This document shows, piece by piece, positions 8,652 to 16,731 of a stretch of 64,000 nucleotides of DNA. The notes beneath the pieces were generated by a model. That model was not told where the DNA came from, did not search any database, and was given only the letters and a program-made list of their open reading frames with translations. The stretch's first letter is position 1. The number at the start of each line of letters is the position of its first letter. The translations under genes and the position numbers were made by a program. Origin of the DNA: Rhizomicrobium sp. (GTDB lineage: Bacteria; Pseudomonadota; Alphaproteobacteria; Micropepsales; Micropepsaceae); assembly GCA_037200985.1 (NCBI GenBank), contig JBBCGJ010000001.1, positions 496,001 through 560,000 of the forward strand, in the 5' to 3' direction.

Positions 8652-9790
8652 CAGCAGACCCTTGCGCCGTCGATCCAGGTTTCCAGAACGCTGAGCGCGT
8701 CGTCCATCACGGCGAAATTGGCCCGCTGCCCGGTTGCGATCGTGCCCATTTCCTTGCCAAGCCCAAGAAAAGCCGCCGGGTTCCGGCCGGCCATGCCGAC
8801 CGCCCCCGCGAGATCAACGTCCATCAGCGTCATAGCGTTGCGCACCGCGCCCGCCATGTCGAGATCGCAGCCCGCCAGCGTGCCGTCCGGCGCGATGCAG
8901 ACCCCGTCCTTCACCGTGATCGTACGGCCCTGGAGCGTGAACGTCTTGGCCGCAGCGCCCACGCTCGGCATCGCGTCGGTGACCAGCATCAGCTTGTCCA
9001 GGCCCTTGCAGGCCAGCGCGATCCGCAGCGCCGCGGGATCGACGTGACGGCCGTCTGCGATGATGCCGCACCAGCTCGCCTTGTCGTCCAGCGCCGCGCC
9101 GACCGTTCCGGGCTGGCGCGCGCGCAACGGCGACATCGCGTTGAACAGATGCGTGAAGCCCGTGAGCCCATGGTCCAGCGCGGCGCGGATCTGACCGTAA
9201 GCCGCGTCCGTATGTCCCGCCGATACGATCACGCCCGCCTTGGTCAGCGCCGCGATCATATCGGGCGTGGTCTGCTCGGGCGCCAGCGTGACCAGTGTCT
9301 TGCCGCGCTTGAACGACGTGAGCAGATCGAAAGCCTCCCTGTCCAGCGCGCGGAAATTCGCCGCGTCATGGATGCCCTTGCGCTCGGGATTGAGGAACGG
9401 TCCCTCGATATGGATGCCGAGCACGCCCGGCACGCCTTCCCGCATCGCCGCGTCGACGGCGGCAATGGCGGATCGGATGAGCGCCAGATCGCCGCTGATC
9501 AACGTCGGCAGGAAACCGGTCGTGCCGAATTGCGCATGCGCCTGCGCGATGATCCGCAGCGTCTCGACATTCGGCGCGTCGCCGAACAGAACGCCGCCGC
9601 CGCCGTTCACCTGGACGTCGATGAAGCCCGCCAGAAGCAGACGGCCGCCCAGATCGTGGCTGGCTGCATCGGCCGGCATGTCGTTCGGCCGCACGACGCC
9701 GGCGATGCGGCCGTCCTCGATCACCACCGCGCGCTCCGCGAGCGCGCCGCGGTCCGTCATCACCCGGCCGTTGGTCAAAGCGGTTCGCAT
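8651..9790 (-). CDS. nagA: N-acetylglucosamine-6-phosphate deacetylase
   Basis: The protein has 379 residues, amidohydrolase superfamily. It removes acetate from GlcNAc-6-phosphate to give glucosamine-6-phosphate. Visible motifs are GFIDVQVNGGGGVLF, GIHIEGPFLNPERKGIHD (metal-binding Glu), VSAGHTDA and GFTHLFNAMSPL (metal-binding His residues) and LMLVTDAM (catalytic Asp). The start is 1 bp after the SIS deaminase stop and its own stop overlaps the zwf start. It lies downstream of a GntR regulator and divergent from the GlcNAc TonB receptor and PTS genes, which fits the enzyme assignment. Confidence 0.96.
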   Translation of the reverse strand: MRTALTNGRVMTDRGALAERAVVIEDGRIAGVVRPNDMPADAASHDLGGRLLLAGFIDVQVNGGGGVLFGDAPNVETLRIIAQAHAQFGTTGFLPTLISGDLALIRSAIAAVDAAMREGVPGVLGIHIEGPFLNPERKGIHDAANFRALDREAFDLLTSFKRGKTLVTLAPEQTTPDMIAALTKAGVIVSAGHTDAAYGQIRAALDHGLTGFTHLFNAMSPLRARQPGTVGAALDDKASWCGIIADGRHVDPAALRIALACKGLDKLMLVTDAMPSVGAAAKTFTLQGRTITVKDGVCIAPDGTLAGCDLDMAGAVRNAMTLMDVDLAGAVGMAGRNPAAFLGLGKEMGTIATGQRANFAVMDDALSVLETWIDGARVC

Positions 9791-9791
9791 G

Positions 9792-10826
9792 TCAGAGGGT
9801 CTCGGTGATCTTATTCAAGTTCGGCGGTCGATCCGGATCGATGCCGCGTTCCAGCGCCAGCGCGTCGAGCATCCGGTAGAAGCTCTGCGTCAGGACGATC
9901 GGCTCGAGCGCCGGATGCGCCGCGACGAAGGGCAGGGCGGTCGCGCCCTTCTGTTCGAAGCCGGCAACCAGGACACTCGCGCCCGTCGCGACGAGCTTGG
10001 CGGCAAGCTCCTGCAATCCCGGCCGCGTCTGGTCGTTCTGTGCCAGCAACAGGACGGGAAAGCCCGCCTTTACCAGCGCCATCGGGCCATGCCGGACTTC
10101 CGCCGAACTGAACGCCTCGGCGTGCAGGCCGCAGGTCTCCTTGAACTTCAACGCCCATTCCTGTGCCGCGCCGAAGCCGAGGCCCCGGCCGATGGTGTAG
10201 AGATCGCGCGCCGGTGCCAGTTGCCGGACGGCTCCGGTCCAGTCGCAGGTCCAGGCCTCGCGCATCAGCGCGGGCAGGCCGCCCAGCGCCGCGTGCAGCT
10301 CGGCATCGCCGGTCCATTCCGCGACGAGATCGGCCACCGCGGCGACCGATGCGAGATAGGTCTTGGTGGCCGCCACGCTCGCCTCCGGGCCGGCATGCAG
10401 CGGCAGCACCGAATCCGCCAGCGAGGCCAGCGGACTCGCATCGTCGTTGACGAGCGCCACGACATAGGCGCCGCCCGCCTTCGCCGCCGCGACGGTGGCG
10501 AGCAGGTCCGGGCTCTTGCCCGACTGCGAGATCGCCAGGAACAGCACGCGATCGAATTTCGGCCGCGTCTCGTACACCGAGCTGATCGACATCCCGGTGG
10601 AGGAGGTGATGATGCCGGTCTTGGTCTCGATCAGGTATTTCGCGAAGGTCGCGGCGTGATCGGAACTGCCGCGCGCCCCGGTCACGACGGCCCGCGGGTT
10701 CAGGTCGCGCAGCCGCGCGCCGATGGTCCGCGCCGCCGCGCGGTTGCGGGCGAACTGCCGCGCCACGACATCCGGCCCCTCCGCCGCTTCGCGAAGCATC
10801 CGCGTGGGCGCGTGCGCGGCCGCCAT
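9792..10826 (-). CDS. SIS-domain glucosamine-6-phosphate deaminase (NagB-II type)
   Basis: The protein has 344 residues with two SIS domains, equivalent to the isomerase half of GlmS without the glutaminase domain. The first domain shows VVTGARGSSDHAATFAKYLIE and LAISQSGKSPDLLATV (sugar-phosphate Ser cluster). The second shows YTIGRGLGFGAAQEWALKFKE, EAFSSAEVRHGPMAL and a C-terminal PPNLNKITETL tail. In nag operons that lack classical NagB, this family converts glucosamine-6-phosphate to fructose-6-phosphate plus ammonia. The ATG at 10826 overlaps the regulator's stop (ATGA); a GTG at 10829 is an alternative. Confidence 0.88.
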   Translation of the reverse strand: MAAAHAPTRMLREAAEGPDVVARQFARNRAAARTIGARLRDLNPRAVVTGARGSSDHAATFAKYLIETKTGIITSSTGMSISSVYETRPKFDRVLFLAISQSGKSPDLLATVAAAKAGGAYVVALVNDDASPLASLADSVLPLHAGPEASVAATKTYLASVAAVADLVAEWTGDAELHAALGGLPALMREAWTCDWTGAVRQLAPARDLYTIGRGLGFGAAQEWALKFKETCGLHAEAFSSAEVRHGPMALVKAGFPVLLLAQNDQTRPGLQELAAKLVATGASVLVAGFEQKGATALPFVAAHPALEPIVLTQSFYRMLDALALERGIDPDRPPNLNKITETL

Positions 10827-11575
10827 CACTTGTCCTGCTCCGACGTATTAAGCTCCGCCACGAAGTCGTAGGTGTCGCCGCGATAGAAGGACTGCGAGAA
10901 CTCCATCGCGCGTCCGTCGGGCAGGAAGCCGCGGCGCTCCACCAGCAGGCCAGGATCGCCTTCCTGCGCGCGCAGAAGTCCGGCCTGTTCGCCGGTGAAC
11001 AGCACGGCGCGCAGGCGCTGCAACGCGCGCGTCGGGCGATAGCCCGCCCTGGCCAGCGCCGTGTAGAGCGAGGATTCCACCGCGTCGACCGACGGCAGGC
11101 AGAAGGCCGGCACGGTGCAGAATTCCAGCGCCATCGGCGCGTCATCGGCGAAGCGCAGGCGGTGGAAGCGGTAGACTGGCGTTCCGGGCGAAAGGCCCAT
11201 GGTCAGGGATTCTTCCGGCGTCACGGTGCCCTGGCTCTTGCGAAGCCATTGGCTCGTCGGCACGCGTCCGCGCGCGATCATGTCCTCGGTGAACGAGGTG
11301 AGCTTGGAGAAGTTCTTCTCGACGCGTCCCGCGACGAAGGTGCCCGAGCCCTGCTTGCGCGTCAGCAGGCCTTCCGCGACCAGCCCGTCGATCGCCTTGC
11401 GCACCGTGATTCGCGAGATCGAGAATTCTTCCGCAAGGTCGCGTTCCGGCGGCAGCGCATCGTCGGGCGCCAGCAGCTTGTTCTCGATCGCGTTGCGCAA
11501 ACCGCGTTGGAGCTGCTGGTAAAGCGGCTGGGCAGCCGTCTCGTCCAGCCGTCCGATGACCTTGAGCAGCGCCAC
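10826..11575 (-). CDS. GntR/HutC-family transcriptional regulator of the GlcNAc operon
   Basis: The protein has 249 residues from the GTG at 11575, chosen because AGGGAG lies 6 bp upstream; a TTG at 11602 would add nine residues but lacks a site. The N-terminal winged helix includes PLYQQLQRGLRNAIE, LPPERDLAEEF and SISRITVRKAIDGLVAEGLL (recognition helix), with GSGTFVAGRV as the wing. A C-terminal UTRA effector domain follows (VYRFHRLRFADDAPMALEF, EFSQSFYRGDTYDFVAEL). Relatives (NagR/YvoA, DasR, NagQ) sense glucosamine-6-phosphate or GlcNAc-6-phosphate and repress nag genes. As first gene of the operon it probably regulates itself and the divergent receptor. Confidence 0.9.
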   Translation of the reverse strand: MALLKVIGRLDETAAQPLYQQLQRGLRNAIENKLLAPDDALPPERDLAEEFSISRITVRKAIDGLVAEGLLTRKQGSGTFVAGRVEKNFSKLTSFTEDMIARGRVPTSQWLRKSQGTVTPEESLTMGLSPGTPVYRFHRLRFADDAPMALEFCTVPAFCLPSVDAVESSLYTALARAGYRPTRALQRLRAVLFTGEQAGLLRAQEGDPGLLVERRGFLPDGRAMEFSQSFYRGDTYDFVAELNTSEQDK

Positions 11576-11634
11576 GTCGCTCTCCCTGAGCTTTCCGCGC
11601 AACAGGCGGAAGAATTCGTTCTGAGTTTATATAA

Positions 11635-11736
11635 CCAATCTAGTACCACATGTATAGCGTTTCACGTCAACGGCGGAAATACGACAAATTTTCGGCTTGA
11701 CAGTGACAGCCCAACCGAGAAATGGTTCTACATTGG
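11635..11736. promoter_or_regulatory. Divergent nag promoter region with two inverted copies of TGGTNCTANATTGG
   Basis: The 239-bp gap between the GntR gene and the TonB receptor holds TGGTACTAGATTGG on the minus strand (11635-11648) and TGGTTCTACATTGG on the plus strand (11723-11736). The copies agree at 12 of 14 positions and each points toward its own gene. A TTGACA box (11697-11702) on the plus strand and a TTGACG box on the minus strand lie upstream of the respective copies, with no good -10 at standard spacing. These are the best candidates for GntR operators in this window. The receptor has a strong AAGGAGGG binding site before ATG 11815. Confidence 0.5.
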
Positions 11737-11814
11737 ACTTGGATTGGGCTTCTGCCGTTTTCGGACGCAGGCCCTTCCGAGTCGCGGGGATTGTAGCTCA
11801 AGGAGGGATATCGC

Positions 11815-14568
11815 ATGTCATTTCGGGGGATGCTGGCCGGATCGGTCAGCCTGGCGGCGCTCACGGCGGCAGCGCCGGCATTCGCGGCCGACGCGACCGA
11901 GGCGCCGGAAATCGTCGTCGTGACGGGTATCCGCGCGTCGATCGATCGGGCGATCAACATCAAGCGCGATTCGACCACCATCGTCGACGCGGTGTCGGCC
12001 GAAGACATCGGCAAATTCTCCGACAAGAACGTCGCCGACGCGCTGCAGCGCGTGCCCGGCGTGAACACGGTCTCGGCGGCGAGCGGCGAGGGCGGCTTCG
12101 ACGAGAACGACCGCGTCTCCATCCGAGGCACGAACCCCTCGCTGACCCAGACGGTGGTCGACGGCCACACCATCGCCAACGGCGACTGGTTCATCCTCGA
12201 CCAGTACGCCACCATCGGCCGCAGCGTCAGCTTCACGCTGCTGCCCTCCGAAATCGTCGACACCGCGAAGGTTTACAAGAGCCAGCAGGCGGACCTCGTC
12301 GAAGGCGGCGTCGCCGGCGTGGTCGATATCATCACCCGCAGCCCGCTCGCTTTCAAAGAGAACCTGACCTTCGAAGGCAGCGCCGAAGCCGCCTACACCA
12401 CGCTGCGCGGCAAGACCACGCCGCAGGTGAACGGCCTGTTCAACTGGAAGAACGATTCCGGCACGTTCGGCGTCATGGTCCAGGGCTTCTACGAGGCGCG
12501 CGACATCCGCCGCGACGGGCAGGAATTCCTCGGCTATTCGACGGTGCAGCCCTGGGTCTGCGTGGCGGCGACGAATTCCTGTTCGGGAAATCTGGCCGCG
12601 CTCTCCCATCCCGACCTGGTCGGCAAGGCGTATCCGACCCTGATCGGCTCGGCCCTGTTCGAGCAGCAGCGCGTGCGCCAGGGCGGCGACATCACGGCCG
12701 AATGGCAGCCCAACGACGCGTTCGACATCAAGCTGTCGGGCTTCTATTCGCATCTCTCGGCCAGCAACATCAATGACAACAACATGTTCTGGGGAACGAA
12801 CGAATTCGTCACCATGAACAATGTGCCGACCAGCTATACCGTCAAGAACGGCACGATCGTCTCGGCGGCGTTCCCGGCGGTCGCGCCGGCCTATACGCTG
12901 CCCGACGGCACGGTCGTCGCGGCCCGCCCGACCGCGCCCTTCGTGACCGACTTCATCCAGCGTCCGGGCGGCGGCGCGGAGACCTACTACTTCAACGCCG
13001 ATGCGCATTGGACGCCCACGGATTCGCTGACGGTCGGCGTCAAGGGCGGCTACAGTCACGGCGTCGGCAAGACCGACCCGCAGGTCGCCTGGGAAGGCGA
13101 GATCGGGATGGGCACCGGCGCGCCCGGCACCTACGACTTCTCCAAGGGCGTGGCGGTTGTGACCATCCCGGGCGTCGACACCTCCAATCCCGCCAATCTC
13201 GTCAACGACTGGGCCTGGACTGCGGTATCCACCGCGGTCGACAGCGAGTGGTACGGCCAGCTCGATGCCGAGCAGCAGATCGCCATCGGCCCCATCACCT
13301 CGTTGAAGGCGGGCGTGCGCTATGCCGAGCACACGCGCAAGAACGACCTTTACAACGGCGGCGTCTCCTATGGCGGCTCGATCGGCAGCGACGTGTCGAC
13401 CCAGAACTATCCGAGCGACTTCGCCGATGCGTTCAAGATTCCCGGCATGCTGACCGATCTGCCACAAGGCGACACGGCGCTGATCGAGAAGCTGCTCTTC
13501 AACAACAACAGCTGGCGCCCCTATCCGCAGACGCCGGAAGCGGTCTCCAATCCCGCCAATGGCCGCTTCGACTGGCCGGCCAGCATGCATCTGAGCGAGC
13601 AGGACTTCGCGGCCTATGCCATGGCCAATATCGGCGGCGACCACTGGAAGGGCAATTTCGGCGTCCGCATCGTCAACACGCGCGAGGACATCGATCAGTA
13701 CATCAACGTGCCGGGCGGCCTTGCCAGCGACTTCGGCACCTACGGCATCAACAAGATCAATCACAGTTACTGGGATGTCCTGCCCAGCGCCAATCTGAGC
13801 ATGGACCTGAACGACGAGATGGTGCTGCGCTTCGCGGCGGCCGAAACCATGGCCCGTCCGGACTATTCGGCGCTCGGCGGCGCGGTGCAGCTCACCGACA
13901 CCAACCTCACAGGCCAGGGCGGCAATCCGAACCTCAAGCCCGTGAAGTCGGCGAACTACAACCTCTCCTATGAGTGGTATTACGGGCCGCAGGCGCTGTT
14001 CTCGGCCAGCATTTTCTACATGGACCTGTCGTCCTACATCTCCTACGGCAACACCAACGCCAGCTATGTGAACATGACGCTGACCGGCATGAAGCCCGTC
14101 CCGGTCTACTCCACCTACTCGATCACATCGCCGTTCAACTCCAGCGGCCATGACGAGGGCATGGAGCTGTCCTGGCAGCAGCCGATCTGGGCGGGCTTCG
14201 GCGTGATGGCGAACTACACCTTCGCCAGCGGCGTGGACGACGGCGGCGGGCCGCTGGTCGGCGACTCCAAGCACACCGCGAACCTGGTGGGCTACTATGA
14301 GAACGATTGGCTGAGCGCGCGCCTGTCCTACAATTATCGCTCCAAGATGCTGGTCGGCCTCGACCGCAGCTCCGCGGAAGTCCAGAACGCCTACAACACG
14401 CTGGACGCCTCGGTTCAGTTCACGGTCACGGACTGGGCCTCGATCACCTTCGATGCCCTCAACCTGACCAATCAGACGCTGAAATACTACGCGGCCGACG
14501 AGACCCAGCCGCGCGCGCTCTACTCCAACGGCACGCAGCTCTACGGCGGCATCCGCGTGAAGTTCTAA
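11815..14568 (+). CDS. TonB-dependent outer-membrane receptor, GlcNAc/chitooligosaccharide locus
   Basis: The protein has 917 residues. A signal peptide ends APAFAAD. A TonB-box-like EIVVVTG precedes the plug domain (STTIVDAVSAEDIGKF, VADALQRVPGV, VSIRGTNPSLTQTVVDG, EGGVAGVVDIITR). A 22-strand-type barrel follows and ends in GGIRVKF, the aromatic C-terminus expected for outer-membrane insertion. Its location between the GntR regulator and the hexosaminidase/PTS genes supports import of GlcNAc oligomers or related amino sugars; the substrate itself is inferred from context. ATG 11815 is preceded by AAGGAGGG. A clear terminator-like hairpin follows the stop codon. Confidence 0.9.
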   Translation: MSFRGMLAGSVSLAALTAAAPAFAADATEAPEIVVVTGIRASIDRAINIKRDSTTIVDAVSAEDIGKFSDKNVADALQRVPGVNTVSAASGEGGFDENDRVSIRGTNPSLTQTVVDGHTIANGDWFILDQYATIGRSVSFTLLPSEIVDTAKVYKSQQADLVEGGVAGVVDIITRSPLAFKENLTFEGSAEAAYTTLRGKTTPQVNGLFNWKNDSGTFGVMVQGFYEARDIRRDGQEFLGYSTVQPWVCVAATNSCSGNLAALSHPDLVGKAYPTLIGSALFEQQRVRQGGDITAEWQPNDAFDIKLSGFYSHLSASNINDNNMFWGTNEFVTMNNVPTSYTVKNGTIVSAAFPAVAPAYTLPDGTVVAARPTAPFVTDFIQRPGGGAETYYFNADAHWTPTDSLTVGVKGGYSHGVGKTDPQVAWEGEIGMGTGAPGTYDFSKGVAVVTIPGVDTSNPANLVNDWAWTAVSTAVDSEWYGQLDAEQQIAIGPITSLKAGVRYAEHTRKNDLYNGGVSYGGSIGSDVSTQNYPSDFADAFKIPGMLTDLPQGDTALIEKLLFNNNSWRPYPQTPEAVSNPANGRFDWPASMHLSEQDFAAYAMANIGGDHWKGNFGVRIVNTREDIDQYINVPGGLASDFGTYGINKINHSYWDVLPSANLSMDLNDEMVLRFAAAETMARPDYSALGGAVQLTDTNLTGQGGNPNLKPVKSANYNLSYEWYYGPQALFSASIFYMDLSSYISYGNTNASYVNMTLTGMKPVPVYSTYSITSPFNSSGHDEGMELSWQQPIWAGFGVMANYTFASGVDDGGGPLVGDSKHTANLVGYYENDWLSARLSYNYRSKMLVGLDRSSAEVQNAYNTLDASVQFTVTDWASITFDALNLTNQTLKYYAADETQPRALYSNGTQLYGGIRVKF

Positions 14569-14610
14569 GAGGGGAAAGGTGCGTCTTACCCGTCGCACTG
14601 CTACTGTCGG

Positions 14611-14645
14611 GGGCGGAGAGCCACACTCTCCGCCCTCTCTTTTTT
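14611..14645 (+). terminator. Rho-independent terminator after the TonB receptor
   Basis: A perfect 10-bp stem (GGGCGGAGAG at 14611-14620, CTCTCCGCCC at 14626-14635) with a 5-nt loop is followed by a T-rich tract. It ends only about 10 bp before the next ATG, leaving no room for a separate promoter between it and the hexosaminidase gene, so it may act as a partial terminator. Confidence 0.88.
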
Positions 14646-14655
14646 CGAGCACGCT

Positions 14656-16719
14656 ATGATATCCGCCCGCCGCCATCTCTCGACGCTTCTGGGCTTGGCG
14701 GTGCTTGTTCTGACGCCGGCCATGGCGAGTGCCGCGCCGTCGCTCGTGCCGCTGCCGGCGCAAGTGACGCCGCTGGCTGGTGAGTTCACCGTCACGGGCG
14801 CCACGCCGCTCGCTTTCGACAAGCGGGACGCCCGCACTGCGGCTTATTTCACACAGCTCCTGCGCGACACGCGCGGCATCGTGCTCCATCGGCTCGGCGG
14901 CGCGAACGCCATCACGCTGCGCCGCGATCCGAGCATTCGCGGGGTGGAAGCCTATCGCCTCGACGTGACGCCCCATGGCGCAGTCATCACCGCGAGCCAT
15001 GACGGGGGATTGTTCTATGGCACGATCACGCTGTGGCAGCTCCTGATGCAGACGCCCGGTGCGTCGCCACGCGTGACGATCCCCTCTGTGCATATCGAGG
15101 ACGCGCCGCGCTTCGCCTGGCGCGGGTTGCTGCTCGACTCGGCGCGGCATTTCCAGTCGGTCGCCTTCATCAAGTCGTTTCTCGACGCGATGGCGCGCGA
15201 GAAGCTCAACGTCCTGCAATGGCACCTGACCGATGACCAGGGCTGGCGGCTGGAGATCAGGAAATATCCGCGCCTGACGCAGATCGGCGCCTGGCGCGTG
15301 CCCGCCGGCGGGCAGGGCGACATCGATCCGAAAACCGGCAAGCCGCGCCTTTACGGCGGTTTCTACACCCAGGCGCAGGTGCGGGAGGTCGTTGCCTACG
15401 CCGCCGCGCGCCATATCACCATCGTGCCGGAGATCGAAATGCCCGGCCACGCCCTGGCCGCCATCGTCGCCTATCCGCGCCTGGGCTCGGTCCCCAATCC
15501 GCCGGACGCCGTGTCGAGCGATTGGGGCGTGTTCCCCTACCTTTATAATGTCGACGACAAGACCTTCGCCTTCCTCGAAGACGTGCTGACCGAGACGATG
15601 GCGCTGTTTCCGGGCACCTATATCCATGTCGGCGGCGACGAAGCGATAAAGGATCAGTGGAAAACCAACCCCGCGATCCAGGCGAAGATGCACGCGCTGG
15701 GGCTCGCCAATGAAGACGCGCTGCAAAGCTGGTTCATCGCCCGCATCGGCAAATTCCTGAAGGCGCATGGCCGCCGCCTGATCGGCTGGGACGAGATCCT
15801 GCAAGGCGGCGTGCCGCCCGACGCCGCCATCACGTCTTGGCGCGGCATCGACGGCGCACTCGCCGCCGCGAAGGCCGGTCATGACACAGTGCTGTCGTCC
15901 GCGCCGGTGCTCTATCTCGACAACCGCCAGGTCGAGGGCGCGAACGAGCCTTCCGGACGCGGCGCCATCATCTCGCTCGGCGATGTGTACGATTTCGATC
16001 CGGCGCCCGCGGCACTGAGCGATGCCGAGCGCGCCCACATCGTCGGCGTGCAGGCCAATATCTGGACCGAGCATATCCGTGAAGCGCGCAACGTCGACTA
16101 CGCCGCCTTTCCGCGTGCTGCGGCGCTGGCCGAGCTCGGCTGGTCGCCCGCCGCCGCGCATGACCGGGCGGATTTTCTCGCCCGCATGCCTGCAGAGCTG
16201 GATCGCTATGACGCGCTCGGCCTGTCGCACGGCCCGCTGGTGGCGGAGACCGCGCCTTTGTCGCTGACGGTCCGCGACAGCCACGAACTGGCCCTGTGCG
16301 GCAACGCCATCGTGCTCTCCGTCGAAGGACCGGAGCCGTTCGTTGGGCCGCGCCCCGTGTTCCTGCACGACGTCATGAACCCCTGTTGGATATGGAAAAG
16401 CGCCGACCTTGTAGGCATCACGCAGATCGCCCTCACCGCCGGCCGGTTGCCGTTCAATTTCCAGATCGGGGCGGACGCCGAAAAGATCGCCAAGCGCCCA
16501 TCCGCGACGCCCGATGGCGAATTCGAGGTCCATCTCGACACCTGCGACGGCGCCAAGATCGCGACCATTCCCATGTCGCCACCGGCCTCCGAGACCGGCC
16601 TCGCCGCCGCGCGCGGCCCGCTCGCGACCGAGACCGGCGCGCACGATCTGTGTTTCGTCTTCACGCGCCCTGCGCTTGATCCATACTGGGCGCTGCACAC
16701 GGTCGAACTGGTCCACTAG
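14656..16719 (+). CDS. Secreted beta-N-acetylhexosaminidase (GH20)
   Basis: The protein has 687 residues. An N-terminal signal ends MASAAPS, so it is exported. A GH20b-like alpha/beta domain (about 30-150) precedes the catalytic barrel, with FAWRGLLLDSARHF, LNVLQWHLTDDQGWRLEI and PEIEMPGHALA. The catalytic Asp-Glu pair is D328-E329 in HVGGDEA, consistent with the substrate-assisted mechanism. The C-terminal part (about 530-687) is an extra beta-rich region. It would release GlcNAc from chitobiose or other beta-linked chains in the periplasm, feeding the PTS genes that follow 12 bp downstream. No clear ribosome binding site is seen before ATG 14656. Confidence 0.92.
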   Translation: MISARRHLSTLLGLAVLVLTPAMASAAPSLVPLPAQVTPLAGEFTVTGATPLAFDKRDARTAAYFTQLLRDTRGIVLHRLGGANAITLRRDPSIRGVEAYRLDVTPHGAVITASHDGGLFYGTITLWQLLMQTPGASPRVTIPSVHIEDAPRFAWRGLLLDSARHFQSVAFIKSFLDAMAREKLNVLQWHLTDDQGWRLEIRKYPRLTQIGAWRVPAGGQGDIDPKTGKPRLYGGFYTQAQVREVVAYAAARHITIVPEIEMPGHALAAIVAYPRLGSVPNPPDAVSSDWGVFPYLYNVDDKTFAFLEDVLTETMALFPGTYIHVGGDEAIKDQWKTNPAIQAKMHALGLANEDALQSWFIARIGKFLKAHGRRLIGWDEILQGGVPPDAAITSWRGIDGALAAAKAGHDTVLSSAPVLYLDNRQVEGANEPSGRGAIISLGDVYDFDPAPAALSDAERAHIVGVQANIWTEHIREARNVDYAAFPRAAALAELGWSPAAAHDRADFLARMPAELDRYDALGLSHGPLVAETAPLSLTVRDSHELALCGNAIVLSVEGPEPFVGPRPVFLHDVMNPCWIWKSADLVGITQIALTAGRLPFNFQIGADAEKIAKRPSATPDGEFEVHLDTCDGAKIATIPMSPPASETGLAAARGPLATETGAHDLCFVFTRPALDPYWALHTVELVH

Positions 16720-16731
16720 AAGAAGGGACGC

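Noticed and set aside
11697..11725. A standard sigma-70 promoter using TTGACA at 11697
   Set aside because: The -35 box is good but no acceptable -10 occurs at 16-18 bp spacing, so no exact promoter is claimed.
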